Source of the DNA: Jiangella sp. DSM 45060
Lineage (GTDB): Bacteria > Actinomycetota > Actinomycetes > Jiangellales > Jiangellaceae
NCBI RefSeq assembly: GCF_900105175.1
Contig: NZ_LT629771.1
Span: forward strand, 4,411,501 to 4,475,500
DNA: 64,000 bases
Direction: 5' to 3'
Made by a program: the position numbers and the translations under genes. The stretch's first letter is position 1. Every line of letters starts with the position of its first letter. The notes below the pieces were generated by a model. The model had not been told where the DNA came from, ran no database searches, and worked only from the letters and a program-made list of their open reading frames with translations. Shown here piece by piece: positions 44,024-54,073 of this stretch.

Positions 44024-45388
44024 ATGACGTTGTCGATCACGAGGACCAGCACCCGGCTGTGCGCGGCTGCCGCCGTCGCACTGCTGATCGGGGCGTGTGC
44101 TCCGGGCGACGACGGTGACGACGGCGACGCCGGCAGCGCACCCACCGCCGGCGACGTCGCCACCGATCCGTCCGAACTGGGCGACATCACGCTGACGGTG
44201 TGGGACCAGGAAGTCCGCGAGGGGCAGACCGAGCAGATCGAGGCGCTCAACGCCGCGTTCCAGGAGGCCTACCCGAACATCACCATCGAGCGGGTGTCGC
44301 GCTCCACCGACGACCTGCGCACCACCCTGCGCCTCGCGCTGTCCGGCGACGACGCGCCCGACGTCGTCCAGGCCAACAACGGCCGCCCCGAGATGGGCCA
44401 GTACGTCGCGTCCGGCCTGCTCACGCCGCTCGACGGCTACGCCGAGGGGTATGAGTGGTTCGACCGCTTCCCCGAGTCGGTGCGCGCGCTCGCGTCGTAC
44501 AGCGAGGACGGCGCCACCTACGGCGAGGGCGAGCTCTACGGCCTGCCGCAGATGGGCGAGATCGTCGGCCTCTACTACAGCAAGTCCAAGCTGGCCGCGC
44601 TCGGCATCGAGCCGCCGGAGACCACGGACGACTTCGTGGCGGCGCTGCAGGCGGCGCAGGCCGCCGGTGAGGTGCCGATCCAGTTCGGCAACTCCGAGCC
44701 GTGGGCCGGCATCCACGAGTTCGGGTTCATCCAGAACCAGTTCTCCGACGCCGACACCATCCGCAACCTCGGCTTCGGCCGGCCGGGCTCGTCCTGGACG
44801 TCCGACGACAACGTCGCGGCGGCCGAGGCGACCCGCGAGTGGGTCGACGCCGGCTACTTCGTCGAGGGCTTCAACGGCGTCAACTACGACAGCGCCTGGC
44901 AGTCGTTCGCCCAGGGCACCGGCGTGTTCTTCGTCGGCGGCACCTGGCTGGTCGCCGACCTCACCTCGGCCATGGGCGACGACGTCGGCTTCGTGCTGCC
45001 GCCGGCCGGCGCCAGCGGCTCGCACCTCGTCACCGGCGGCATCAGCATCCCGTGGGCGATCCCGGCCAACAGCGACGCCAAGGAGGCCGCGGCCGCCTAC
45101 ATCGACTTCATCACCAGCTCCGACGCCATGACGGCGGTCACCGAGGCGGGCAACCTGCCGGTCATCGAGGCCGACCAGCAGACCACCACCGGGCTGCAGT
45201 CCGAGGTGTTCGCGGCGTGGGCGCAGGCCGGTGAAGAGGACCTCGTCGTGCCGTACCTCGACTACGCGACCGAGACGTTCTACGACACCCTCACCGTCGC
45301 CGTGCAGAACCTCATGGCCGGGCAGAGCGACCCGCAGCAGTTCCTGGACACGCTCGAGGCCGAGTACAGCGCGGCCACCGGCAGCTGA
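44024..45388 (+). CDS. ABC transporter sugar-binding lipoprotein
   Basis: 454 residues. A lipobox LLIGAC places the lipidated Cys at 25, followed by an acidic linker (DDGDDGDAGS). The body is a type 1 extracellular solute-binding protein: DITLTVWDQE, AFQEAYPNITIERV, YGLPQMGEIVGLYYSKSKLAALGIEPPET, and GGISIPWAIPANSDAKEAAAAYIDF. It binds a mono- or oligosaccharide outside the membrane. The stop overlaps the first permease start by one base. Confidence 0.95.
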   Translation: MTLSITRTSTRLCAAAAVALLIGACAPGDDGDDGDAGSAPTAGDVATDPSELGDITLTVWDQEVREGQTEQIEALNAAFQEAYPNITIERVSRSTDDLRTTLRLALSGDDAPDVVQANNGRPEMGQYVASGLLTPLDGYAEGYEWFDRFPESVRALASYSEDGATYGEGELYGLPQMGEIVGLYYSKSKLAALGIEPPETTDDFVAALQAAQAAGEVPIQFGNSEPWAGIHEFGFIQNQFSDADTIRNLGFGRPGSSWTSDDNVAAAEATREWVDAGYFVEGFNGVNYDSAWQSFAQGTGVFFVGGTWLVADLTSAMGDDVGFVLPPAGASGSHLVTGGISIPWAIPANSDAKEAAAAYIDFITSSDAMTAVTEAGNLPVIEADQQTTTGLQSEVFAAWAQAGEEDLVVPYLDYATETFYDTLTVAVQNLMAGQSDPQQFLDTLEAEYSAATGS

Positions 45389-46278
45389 TGGCGGTAGCCG
45401 CGGGTAGGGGGCCCGGCGAACCACGCCGGGTCGCCTACCTCTACATCCTCCCCGCACTGCTGGTCTTCGGCCTGTTCGTCCTGGTGCCGCTGGCCCGGAC
45501 GGCGCAGTTCTCGCTCTACGAGTGGAACGGGCTGGGCGCCAGCACCTGGGCCGGGCTGTCGAACTACCAGGACGTCTTCACCGAGCCGCAGCTGCGCGGT
45601 GCGTTCGTCCACGCGCTGGTGCTGATCGTGTTCTACGCGGTCATCCCGGTGACGCTGGGGCTGCTGCTGGCCGCGGCGATGAGCCGGGCGGTGCTGCGCG
45701 GCATGGGGTTCTTCCGGGTCGTGCTGTTCCTGCCGCAGGTCATCCCGATGGTCGTCGTGGCCATCGCGTGGCGGCAGATCTACGAGCCGAACGGGCCGCT
45801 GAACGACCTGCTCCGGTTCGTCGGTCTCGACGCGCTGGCTCGGCCGTGGCTGGGCGACTACGCCTGGGCGCTGCCGTCGGTCGGCATCGTCGGCACCTGG
45901 GTCGGCACCGGCCTGTGCCTGGTGCTGTTCCTGGCCGGCATGTCGCGCATCCCGCGGGAGCTGTACGAGGCGGCGCGGCTCGACGGCGCCGGCGCGTTCC
46001 GGGAGTTCCGGGCCATCACGCTGCCGTCGCTGCGCGGTGAGATGGCCGTGGCGCTGACGCTCACCGTCATCGCCGCTCTGAAGACGTTCGACCTGGTCTA
46101 CGTCATGACCAGCGGCGGGCCGGGCACCGAGACCACCGTCCCGTCGTACCAGGTCTACAACAACGCGTTCCTGCTCGGCCGGGTCGGCATCGCGACGGCG
46201 CTGGCGGTCGTGCTGACGCTGGTCGTGTTCGTGGCGACGGTGCTGATCAACCGGGTCGGCGAACGGGGGCAGCGATGA
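45388..46278 (+). CDS. Sugar ABC transporter permease 1
   Basis: 296 residues, six membrane helices. Contains the EAA loop ELYEAARLDGAGAFREFRAITLPSLRGEM that docks with the ATPase. UgpA/MalF type. Overlaps the binding-protein gene by 1 nt and the second permease by 4 nt (ATGA). Confidence 0.95.
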   Translation: MAVAAGRGPGEPRRVAYLYILPALLVFGLFVLVPLARTAQFSLYEWNGLGASTWAGLSNYQDVFTEPQLRGAFVHALVLIVFYAVIPVTLGLLLAAAMSRAVLRGMGFFRVVLFLPQVIPMVVVAIAWRQIYEPNGPLNDLLRFVGLDALARPWLGDYAWALPSVGIVGTWVGTGLCLVLFLAGMSRIPRELYEAARLDGAGAFREFRAITLPSLRGEMAVALTLTVIAALKTFDLVYVMTSGGPGTETTVPSYQVYNNAFLLGRVGIATALAVVLTLVVFVATVLINRVGERGQR

Positions 46279-47078
46279 TCTCGCGCGGAGAACGGCTGGC
46301 GAACTACGCCGTGCTCGTGCTGTTCGCGGTGATCGCCGTGTTCCCGGTGCTGCTGATCCTGCAGACGGCGCTGTCGAACGACCAGATCGGTGGCGGCGGC
46401 TCGTTCCACTTCGAGAACTTCGCCGACGCCTGGGACCAGGGCCACTTCGGCTCCTACCTGCGCACCAGCATCATCGTCGCGATCCTCGTGGTGGGGCTGT
46501 CGACGCTGTTCTCGGTGCTGGCCGGCTACGCGTTCGGCACCATGCGCTTCCGCGGCTCGGAGGTGCTGTTCTACGTCATCCTGCTCGGCATCATGGTGCC
46601 GGCGGAGGCGCTGGTCATCGCGCTGTACTTCGACCTGCGCGAGGTGGGCCTGACGAACACGCTGGTCGCGATCGTCGCGCCGCAGGTGGCGCAGTCGACG
46701 GCGTTCGGCACGTTCTGGATGCGCGCCTACTTCCGCGGCAGCTCCCGCGAGGTCGTCGAGGCGGCCCGTCTCGACGGCGCGGGGCACTGGGCCACGCTGT
46801 GGCGCATTCTCGTCCCGATGGGCCGGCCGGCCGTCACCACGATGATCGTGCTGGTCTTCATGTGGACGTGGAACGAGTTCCTGATCCCGCTGATCATGGC
46901 CACCGACGAGAGTCTCCGCACCGCACCGCTGGGTTTGGCCTTCTTCCAGGGCCAGTACACGTCCGGAACGGCGCTGCTGGCCGCCGGCGCGACACTCGTC
47001 GCGCTGCCGGTCGTCGTGCTCTACCTGTTCCTGCAGCGCCACTTCATCCGGGGGATGGTCGAGGGCGCGGTCAAGTAG
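46275..47078 (+). CDS. Sugar ABC transporter permease 2
   Basis: 267 residues, six membrane helices, UgpE/MalG type. The EAA loop is EVVEAARLDGAGHWATLWRILVPMGRPAVTTM. No ATPase gene follows, as is common in actinobacteria that share one MsiK/UgpC-like ATPase. Thirty-nine bases separate it from the secreted deacetylase gene, so all are probably one transcript. Confidence 0.95.
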   Translation: MISRGERLANYAVLVLFAVIAVFPVLLILQTALSNDQIGGGGSFHFENFADAWDQGHFGSYLRTSIIVAILVVGLSTLFSVLAGYAFGTMRFRGSEVLFYVILLGIMVPAEALVIALYFDLREVGLTNTLVAIVAPQVAQSTAFGTFWMRAYFRGSSREVVEAARLDGAGHWATLWRILVPMGRPAVTTMIVLVFMWTWNEFLIPLIMATDESLRTAPLGLAFFQGQYTSGTALLAAGATLVALPVVVLYLFLQRHFIRGMVEGAVK

Positions 47079-47117
47079 CGCGCCCGAAGTGTTCGTCACA
47101 ACTCGAGAGGAGTCACC

Positions 47118-49811
47118 ATGCGAGCAGCCAGACCCGCTGCTGCAGCCGCCACCGCAGCTCTCCTCGCGGCGACGCTCCCCGCGGTCGCCGCACCGGCCGC
47201 AACGGGAGCGCCCGCCCCGAAGTCCGACGCCGTCGATCTCGACGTGCTGTTCGTCGGCGCGCACCCTGACGACGAGGCCGGTGCGCTGGCCGCGTTCGGC
47301 CAGTGGAACGAGGCCGCGGACCTGAAGGCCGGCGTCATCACCGTGACCCGCGGCGAGGGCGGCGGCAACGCCGTCGGCCTCGAGGAGGGTCCGGAGCTGG
47401 GCATGCTGCGCGAGGCCGAGGAGCGCAGCGCCGTCGCCAACGCCGGCATCGAGAACGTCTACAACCTCGACGAGCTGGACTTCTTCTACAACGCCAGCGC
47501 CCCGCTCACCGACGAGGTGTGGGGCGACGACGCGCTGGAGAGGGTCGTGCGCGTCGTCCGGAGCACCCGGCCCGAGGTCATCGTCACGATGAACCCGTCG
47601 CCGACGCCCGGCAACCACGGCCATCACCAGCAGGCCGCGCGGCTGGCCGTCGAGGCGTACGAGGCCGCCGCCGACCCCGACGCGTTCCCGGACCAGCTGT
47701 CCGAGGAGGGCCTGTCGACGTGGCGCGTGTCGCGCATCCTGCGCAGCGGCGCCACCGGTTCCGGCGTGGGCGGCTCGGCCTGCGAGACCACCCCGTACAC
47801 GCCGGCCGACCGCACCGACCGCGTGTTCGGCGCCTGGCAGGGCCGGACGTCGACGGAGACCGGCGAGCTGTGGGCGCTGCGCGAGCGCAAGGCGCAGTGG
47901 GAGTACGTGAGCCAGGGCTGGGCCGGCTTCCCGCCGCCGCCCACGGACCCGGAGCTGAACGGCTGCGACTGGTTCACGCTGATCGCCAGCCGCACGCCGT
48001 ACCCCATGCCGGGCACCGGCCAGACCGCCGCCCTGCAGGGCGCGCTGCTGCCGATCGACGGCGGCCTGCCCCTGGGCACCGAGGTGACGATCGACCCGGA
48101 GCCGTTCCTGGTGCTCCCGGGCCAGTCGTTCACGGCGACGGTCACCGTCAAGGCGCCGGACCGCAAGCCGCTGGTGCAGCCGGCGCTGACGGTCACCGGG
48201 CCGGACGGCTGGACGGCGGACGTGCCGGCCGGTGCGCTCCCCCGCACGCTGGCCCCCGGCCGCGAGGTGAGCGTCGACGTCACCGTCACGCCGCCGGCGA
48301 ACGCCACCGCCGGTGAGCGGGTCGCGCTGAAGGCGACCCTCGCCACCCGCACCGGCAGCGGCGCGAACGAGGCGGCCGTCGAGGTCACCACGGACGTGCG
48401 CGGCGAGCTGGCGCAGCGGCCGGAGGCCGAGGTCTTCGCCGCCTGGACCGGCGACGTCGACCTGCCGAAGCTGGAGAGCCTGATCGCGCCGATCGCCTCG
48501 GTCGGCGTCGGGCGCACCCAGCCGGTGTCGGTCACGGTCACCAACGACGGCGCCGCCGCGGCGGCCGGGTCGGTCACGCTCGACCTCGCCGACGGCTTCA
48601 CCGCGTCGCCGGCGTCGGCGCCGTTCGACGGCCTCGCGCCGGGCGCCACGACCACCGTCACCTTCGACGTCACCAACACCGACACCGCGCTGCCGACGTC
48701 GAACCGCGCACCCAACGGCGGCTACCCGTTCCAGGTCGTCACCGACTTCGGGTCCGCCTCGGACACCCAGAACGCGGTGCTCGAGCTGGTGCCGTCGACG
48801 GAGATCCCGCAGGCGGCCACCGCTCCGGTGCTGGACGGCGTCGCGAGCGAGGGCGAGTACGCGGGCGAGGTCATCGACAGCGGGACCCGCTGGGAGGGCG
48901 AGGAGGCCACGCCCGAGGACGCGTCGTCGACCACGCGGCTGACCTTCACCGACGACGCCCTGTACGTGTTCGTCGAGGTCACCGACGACACGCTGGGCAC
49001 GGTGCTGCCGCTCGAGGACTGCAAGCGGCACTGGCGCACCGACTCCGTCGAGATCACCGTCGACCCGCGGGGCACGTCGTCGAACACCTCGACGACGTTC
49101 AAGACCGGCATCTTCCCCACCACGGTGGAAGGTCAGCCGTGCTTCCAGCGCGACGCCGACAACCACCAGGGCCCGGGGGCCGAGACCGCGCCCGGCATGG
49201 AGGTCGCGTCGGTCGTGAACGAGCCGTACGACGGCTACACCGTCGAGGCCAAGATCCCGTTCGACGTCCTTCCCGACGCCGTCGACCCGGCGCGGACGGG
49301 CCTGAACGTGCTGGTCTACGACTCGGACACGCAGGACAAGACCGGCCAGACGCGGATCGGCTGGTCCACCTTCAACGGCGTGCAGGCCGACCCGTTCCGG
49401 TGGTCCATCGCGACGCTGCCGGGGCTGGCCGACGCCGGCTCGAACCCGGTCGCGCCGACGATGCCCGACACCGCGGCGCTGAGCGTCGACTCGCCGCAGA
49501 GCATCGCGCAGTCGGCCGAGGACGGCGTCGGACTCGGCGGCGGCCGGGAGCTGCCGGCCCGCACGGCGTCGATCCAGTCGGCCGAGGAGGACGACGGCGT
49601 GGTGCAGCTGCGGCTGCGCACCCGCGAGTCCGGCCGGGCGAACGTCTTCCTCTGGGACGGCGAGCGCGTGGCGGGCTCGGTGTCGGTGGAGGTCGGCTCC
49701 GGCCGCACCACCGTCGACGTGCCCGTGACCGGTGAGTCCGACGACCTCACCGCACTGGTCGCGTTCATCACCGACGACGGCACGCTGGCGCTGTCGGAGG
49801 CGGTGGACTGA
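47118..49811 (+). CDS. Secreted PIG-L family deacetylase with NEW3 and CBM9-like domains
   Basis: 897 residues. A signal peptide ends near residue 25 (AVAAPA). The PIG-L/LmbE deacetylase domain (about 40-330) has the zinc motif HPDDE at 49-53 and a second His cluster NHGHHQ at 166-171. Two beta-sandwich segments follow, one with NPCBM-associated NEW3 features (TVTNDGAAAAAGSVTLDL). The C-terminus (about 570-720) resembles a CBM9-type domain (LDGVASEGEYAGEVIDSG; DDALYVFVEVTDD). The enzyme should remove N-acetyl groups from a glycan or amino-sugar glycoside outside the cell. GAGAGGAG precedes the ATG. It is the last gene of the ABC operon. Confidence 0.9.
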   Translation: MRAARPAAAAATAALLAATLPAVAAPAATGAPAPKSDAVDLDVLFVGAHPDDEAGALAAFGQWNEAADLKAGVITVTRGEGGGNAVGLEEGPELGMLREAEERSAVANAGIENVYNLDELDFFYNASAPLTDEVWGDDALERVVRVVRSTRPEVIVTMNPSPTPGNHGHHQQAARLAVEAYEAAADPDAFPDQLSEEGLSTWRVSRILRSGATGSGVGGSACETTPYTPADRTDRVFGAWQGRTSTETGELWALRERKAQWEYVSQGWAGFPPPPTDPELNGCDWFTLIASRTPYPMPGTGQTAALQGALLPIDGGLPLGTEVTIDPEPFLVLPGQSFTATVTVKAPDRKPLVQPALTVTGPDGWTADVPAGALPRTLAPGREVSVDVTVTPPANATAGERVALKATLATRTGSGANEAAVEVTTDVRGELAQRPEAEVFAAWTGDVDLPKLESLIAPIASVGVGRTQPVSVTVTNDGAAAAAGSVTLDLADGFTASPASAPFDGLAPGATTTVTFDVTNTDTALPTSNRAPNGGYPFQVVTDFGSASDTQNAVLELVPSTEIPQAATAPVLDGVASEGEYAGEVIDSGTRWEGEEATPEDASSTTRLTFTDDALYVFVEVTDDTLGTVLPLEDCKRHWRTDSVEITVDPRGTSSNTSTTFKTGIFPTTVEGQPCFQRDADNHQGPGAETAPGMEVASVVNEPYDGYTVEAKIPFDVLPDAVDPARTGLNVLVYDSDTQDKTGQTRIGWSTFNGVQADPFRWSIATLPGLADAGSNPVAPTMPDTAALSVDSPQSIAQSAEDGVGLGGGRELPARTASIQSAEEDDGVVQLRLRTRESGRANVFLWDGERVAGSVSVEVGSGRTTVDVPVTGESDDLTALVAFITDDGTLALSEAVD

Positions 49812-49817
49812 TCGAAC

Positions 49818-49857
49818 GTCCCGCTCCGCCGGTGCTGGTCGCCCGGCGGAGCGGGAC
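49818..49857. terminator. 15-bp perfect terminator hairpin
   Basis: GTCCCGCTCCGCCGG (49818-49832) and CCGGCGGAGCGGGAC (49843-49857) pair perfectly around 10 nt, between the deacetylase and the convergent ABC permease. Confidence 0.75.
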
Positions 49858-49865
49858 TCTCCACG

Positions 49866-51074
49866 TCAGGGCGCCGTCAACGCCAGGGCCGGCGCCAGGC
49901 GGGCGGCCCGGATCGCCGGGTACAGCCCGGCCAGCGCCCCGATGACCAGCGTCGCGCCGAGCCCGCCACCCATCGCCCACACGGGTACCACCACCGGCCA
50001 GCCCTGCGCCGTCGCGTAGGCCGCCGTGACGGCGATGCCGGCCAGCACCCCGGCCAGGCCGCCGAGGGCCGACAGCAGCAGCGCCTCGCAGACGAACTGC
50101 GTGCGAATCTGGCCGCGGGTGGCGCCGAGCGAGCGGCGCAGCCCGATCTCGGCGCGCCGTTCCAGCACCGAGATCACCATGGTGTTGGCGACGCCGACGC
50201 CGCCGACCAGCAGCGCCACCGCGCCGAGGCCGAGCAGCAGGGCGTTCAGCGTGCTGTCGGCGGCGGCCTGGGCGACCAGCGCGTCGGACGGGCGGGCGAC
50301 GTCGACCTCGTTCGGCGCCTCCGGGTTCGCGGTGACCGCCAGCACCTGCTGGACGTCCTCGACGGCGCCGTCGGCGGCCCGTGCGTACACCGTCGTCGGC
50401 AGGCCGTCGAAGCCGAGCAGTGCCTCCGCGACCGGCCAGCCGACCAGCGCCGACGTGTCCAGCTCCGGCGCCAGCGGCACCGGGTCGAGGACGCCGGTGA
50501 CGGTGAACCACTGCCCGCCCAGCCACACCGTCTGCTCCGGACCGGCCGCGCCGACGCCGAGCCGCTCTGCCGCCGTCGCACCCAGCACGACCGCCGGGTA
50601 CTGCGCCGTCGCCGGGTCGAGGAACGCGCCGCTCTCGACCGTCGCGGCGACGGTGTCGAGCAGGGCGAGGTCGGCGGCGAGGACGGCGAGACTGTTCGTC
50701 TCGCCGGGCGGGACGAGGTCGTTGCGGTACACCGCGGTGTCCGGGACCACCGCGACCGCCGTCACCGACGTCACCGGCCCGATGCGCCCGATCATCCCGA
50801 CGGAATCGGCCGGCAGCTGGGCGTCCTCGCCGAACAGGTCCTGGCCGGGCCCGGCCGACAGCAGGTTGGTGCCGAGCGCGTCGAGCTGCCGGTTCAGCTC
50901 CTCGCGACTGGACGTGGAGATGCCGACGACGGCGATCATCGCGGCGATGCCGATGGCGATGCCCAGCGCCGACAGCACGACGCGGGTCGGCCGCGACCGC
51001 AGCCCCGCGCCGCCGGTGTGCACGACGTCGGCGGGCCGCAGGCGCGCCGGTCGCAGCGTCGCGGCGGCGCTCAT
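49866..51074 (-). CDS. MacB-like ABC transporter permease (FtsX family)
   Basis: 402 residues. One N-terminal helix, a large outer domain (about 65-260) and three C-terminal helices form the MacB/FtsX type VII topology. [42 protein letters not shown] is the coupling region. It transmits ATP hydrolysis to an outer complex that expels peptides or antibiotics. The start overlaps the ATPase stop (4 nt). Confidence 0.93.
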   Translation of the reverse strand: MSAAATLRPARLRPADVVHTGGAGLRSRPTRVVLSALGIAIGIAAMIAVVGISTSSREELNRQLDALGTNLLSAGPGQDLFGEDAQLPADSVGMIGRIGPVTSVTAVAVVPDTAVYRNDLVPPGETNSLAVLAADLALLDTVAATVESGAFLDPATAQYPAVVLGATAAERLGVGAAGPEQTVWLGGQWFTVTGVLDPVPLAPELDTSALVGWPVAEALLGFDGLPTTVYARAADGAVEDVQQVLAVTANPEAPNEVDVARPSDALVAQAAADSTLNALLLGLGAVALLVGGVGVANTMVISVLERRAEIGLRRSLGATRGQIRTQFVCEALLLSALGGLAGVLAGIAVTAAYATAQGWPVVVPVWAMGGGLGATLVIGALAGLYPAIRAARLAPALALTAP

Positions 51075-51730
51075 GACGTCACCCGCCCGTCGCGCATCTC
51101 GACCCGGCGCGGCAGCGCGGCGGCGATCTCGCGGTCATGGGTGATGATCACGACGGTGGTGCCGGCCGCGTTCAGCTCGCGCAGCAGCGCCATCACGCCG
51201 GCGCCGGACGACGAGTCGAGGTTGCCGGTGGGCTCGTCGGCCAGCAGCAGTTCCGGCGCGCCGATGACGGCGCGCGCGATGGCCACCCGCTGCCGTTCCC
51301 CGCCGGACAGCTCGTGCGGCCGGTGCCGCAGCCGGTGCCCCAGGCCGACACGGTGCAGCGCCTCCTCCGCCCGCCGCAGCCGCCGCGACCGCGACAGCCC
51401 CGTGTACAGCGCGCCGTCGGCGACGGCGTCCAGCGCGGCCACGCCGGAGGTCAGGTGGAACTGCTGGAACACGAAGCCGATGGCGCGCGCCCGCAACGCC
51501 GACAGCTGCCGGTCGCCGAGCCCGGCCACCCGGTGCCCGGCGATGCGCACCTCCCCCGACGTCGGCCGGTCCAGCGTGCCGATGAGGTTGAGCATGGTCG
51601 ACTTCCCGGACCCGGACGGGCCGACGATGCCGGTCAGCTCGCCCGCCTCGACCGTCAGCGTGACACCCCGGACGGCGTGCACCCCGCCCGGGTACGCCTT
51701 GGCCACCTCGCGCAGCTCCACGACGCTCAT
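51071..51730 (-). CDS. ABC transporter ATP-binding protein (MacB/LolD type)
   Basis: 219 residues. Walker [10 protein letters not shown] (37-45), Q-loop at Q89/Q90, signature LSGGERQR (141-148), Walker B LLLADEP (161-167) and the switch His in [11 protein letters not shown]. Start ATG at 51730 overlaps the adaptor stop. Partner of the FtsX-type permease. Confidence 0.96.
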   Translation of the reverse strand: MSVVELREVAKAYPGGVHAVRGVTLTVEAGELTGIVGPSGSGKSTMLNLIGTLDRPTSGEVRIAGHRVAGLGDRQLSALRARAIGFVFQQFHLTSGVAALDAVADGALYTGLSRSRRLRRAEEALHRVGLGHRLRHRPHELSGGERQRVAIARAVIGAPELLLADEPTGNLDSSSGAGVMALLRELNAAGTTVVIITHDREIAAALPRRVEMRDGRVTS

Positions 51731-52806
51731 GCCGGCACCCCCACGACGGTGCCGTCCTCGATCCCGGCGCCGCTGACCTCGACCAGGCCCGACGCGAACA
51801 TGCCGGTCTCGACGGGGACGAACGCGGCCTGCCCGCCGTCGACGACCTGGACCGCGTAGCCGCCCTCCGCCAGCGCGACCAGCGCGCCGACCGGGACCGC
51901 CAGCACGTCCTGGGCCTCTGCCGCGACCAGGCCGACGTCGACCGGCGCCGCGTCCAGCGCGCCGGCGACGGCGGGGTCGGCCAGCGCCACCGTCACCCCG
52001 ATGGTGGCGGTACTGGTGTCGGCGTCGTCGGTGTCGGCGGCCGTGGCCACCGGGCTGACGGCGGACACCGTCGCGGCCGTGGTGGCGCCGTCCGGCAGCA
52101 GCACGGTGGCCGCCGTGCCGGGCGCGACCAGGTGCTGTTGCGCCGGGTCCAGGGCGACGACGACCACGGGCGTCGTGCCGGTGTAGGTGACGACCGACGC
52201 GGCGCCGCCGCCCTCGGGCCCGCCGAGCGTGGCGCCGGCGGCCAGCGTCTGCTCGGCGATGCGCAGGTCGGCGGGCGCGACGACGATCTGGCCGGTGGTG
52301 ACGGTCCCGGTCTCCTCGACGCCGAGATCGTCCTGCCATCGCGCCACCGCGTCCGCCGTCGAGCCGTGGTATTCGTCGTCGACCTGGAACCCGCCGTAGC
52401 CGAGCGCGGCCAACGCCGCCTCCAGCTGCTGGACGTCCGGGCCGGCCACGCCGGGTTCGAGCGTGCGGTACGGCGGCACCGTGCCGTGCACCAGGACGAC
52501 CGGCTCGCCGTCGACGGCGTACACCGGCTGCCCCTGCCCCACGACGGCGCCCGGCGCCGCCACCCACGTGAGCGTGCCGCCGTCGGACTTCGCCGGCAGC
52601 TCGACCGGCGTGCCGTAGCCGAGAACACCCGGCACCTGCACGGTCTGCACCAGGTCGGTGGTGGAGACGGTGGCCGTGGCCGGCGGCAGGCCGTCCGGCT
52701 CGTCGCCGCCGGGCCCGGCGCCGCCGCCGATCCCCCGCGCCGCCAGCGCACCCGCGGCCAGCACCGCCGCGACACCGAGCGGCACCACGACCCGCCGCGC
52801 CCTCAT
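51727..52806 (-). CDS. Membrane-fusion-type periplasmic adaptor with peptidoglycan-binding domain
   Basis: 359 residues. One N-terminal membrane anchor (about 5-24) is followed by a lipoyl/HlyD-type half ([19 protein letters not shown]). A peptidoglycan-binding repeat is inserted ([20 protein letters not shown], about 113-160), and beta-barrel and distal domains follow. It should link the ABC permease to the cell wall in a Gram-positive version of a MacA adaptor. Overlaps both neighbours by 4 nt. Confidence 0.9.
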   Translation of the reverse strand: MRARRVVVPLGVAAVLAAGALAARGIGGGAGPGGDEPDGLPPATATVSTTDLVQTVQVPGVLGYGTPVELPAKSDGGTLTWVAAPGAVVGQGQPVYAVDGEPVVLVHGTVPPYRTLEPGVAGPDVQQLEAALAALGYGGFQVDDEYHGSTADAVARWQDDLGVEETGTVTTGQIVVAPADLRIAEQTLAAGATLGGPEGGGAASVVTYTGTTPVVVVALDPAQQHLVAPGTAATVLLPDGATTAATVSAVSPVATAADTDDADTSTATIGVTVALADPAVAGALDAAPVDVGLVAAEAQDVLAVPVGALVALAEGGYAVQVVDGGQAAFVPVETGMFASGLVEVSGAGIEDGTVVGVPA

Positions 52807-53333
52807 TGCCCGCCGCCCGCGGGCAGCACGTCCTGGCACGCCTCCAGCGCCGCCTGGAACCCGGGGTTCGTGCGGTCGAGGCCCTCGAACAGGCCCTGGC
52901 CGCCGGGCTGCGGGTCGGGGAAGTCCGGCAGGCCGTTGTCGCGCATGCACTCGGCGAACGCCTGGAACTGGTCCAGCTCGGCCGGATCGGGCTCGGACAG
53001 CGCGCCGCCCTCGGGCAGCAGGTCCGCGCATGCGTCCATCGCCTCCTGGTAGGCCGGGCTGTCGGGGTCGACACCGTCGCCCACCTGCGGCCGGCCGGTC
53101 GTGGGGTCGGGGTCGGCCATGTCGACGCCGTGGTCGCGCATGCACTGGGTGAACGCCAGCGGTCCCGGCTCGGCGCCGGTCGTGGCCTCCGGCTGGGCGC
53201 TGGGCGCGGCGCTGGGCGCGTCCGTCTGCGCCGTCGCGACCTCCGGTGTGTCGTCCGCTTCGCTGCAGGCGCCCAGCCCGGCCACGCCGAGCAGCAGGAA
53301 CGCCATGGTCATCGTCATCCGTCGAGTCATCAT
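52803..53333 (-). CDS. Lipoprotein with two CMRDxG repeats
   Basis: 176 residues. Lipobox GVAGLGACS gives lipid-Cys at 23. Two internal repeats follow, 61-107 and 126-171, each beginning [14 protein letters not shown] or [15 protein letters not shown] and ending near ACADLLP or ACQDVLP, with two Cys each. No named function. It is the first gene of the efflux operon and probably a surface sensor or accessory binding protein. The start could be one of several Met codons near 53333. Confidence 0.85.
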   Translation of the reverse strand: MMTRRMTMTMAFLLLGVAGLGACSEADDTPEVATAQTDAPSAAPSAQPEATTGAEPGPLAFTQCMRDHGVDMADPDPTTGRPQVGDGVDPDSPAYQEAMDACADLLPEGGALSEPDPAELDQFQAFAECMRDNGLPDFPDPQPGGQGLFEGLDRTNPGFQAALEACQDVLPAGGGQ

Positions 53334-53413
53334 GACTCCAGCGAAGCGGCCGGGACATAACCTCGGCGTGACCGTTTATGCGGGCGTTACGCGGGGTGAG
53401 CGACCATGGGAGC

Positions 53414-54073
53414 ATGCGGATTCTCGTGGTCGAGGACGAACGCATCCTGGCCGACGCCGTGGCCGAGTGGCTGCGGCGCGAGTCGTTCGCCGTCGACCTC
53501 AGCTACGACGGCGACGCCGCGCTCGAGCGGCTGTCCATGCACGCCTACGACGTCGTCGTGCTCGACCGCGACCTCCCCGGCACCCACGGCGACGACGTGT
53601 GCCGGTGGATCCTGGAGTCCGGCGCCGACCCGCCGCGCATCCTCATGCTCACGGCGGCCGCCGGCATCCGCGACCGCGTCGGCGGGCTGGGCCTGGGCGC
53701 CGACGACTACCTCACCAAGCCGTTCGCGTTCGCCGAGCTGTCCGCCCGGGTGCACGCGCTGCTGCGGCGGGCCCGGCCGGCCGCGCCGCCGGTGCTGCAG
53801 CGGTCCGGCATCCGGGTCGACCCCGCCCGCCGCGAGGTCTCCCGCGACGGCCGTCCGGTCGCGCTGGCCAACAAGGAGCTGGCGGTGCTGACCGAGCTGC
53901 TGCGGGCCGACGGCGCCGTCGTCAGCGCCGAGCAGCTGCTGGAGAAGGCGTGGGACGAGAACATCGACCCGTTCACGAACGTCGTGCGGGTCACCATGAT
54001 GAAGCTGCGCCGCAAGCTCGGCGACCCACCCGTGGTCGAGACCGTCGCCGGCGCGGGATACCGGCTGCCGTGA
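53414..54073 (+). CDS. OmpR-type response regulator
   Basis: 219 residues. Receiver domain with phospho-acceptor D51 (VVVLDRDLPG), acidic pair E7-D8 and K102 in LTKPF. The C-terminal winged helix ends FTNVVRVTMMKLRRKLGDPPVVETVAGAGYRLP. Divergent from the efflux operon across 80 bp, which it most likely controls. The HK gene overlaps the stop (GTGA). Confidence 0.96.
   Translation: MRILVVEDERILADAVAEWLRRESFAVDLSYDGDAALERLSMHAYDVVVLDRDLPGTHGDDVCRWILESGADPPRILMLTAAAGIRDRVGGLGLGADDYLTKPFAFAELSARVHALLRRARPAAPPVLQRSGIRVDPARREVSRDGRPVALANKELAVLTELLRADGAVVSAEQLLEKAWDENIDPFTNVVRVTMMKLRRKLGDPPVVETVAGAGYRLP

Noticed and set aside
46155..49166. 1003-codon minus-strand frame opposite the permease and deacetylase genes
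   Set aside because: Arg/Gly/Val/His-rich antisense shadow; the plus-strand genes have clear domains, signals and overlapping junctions.
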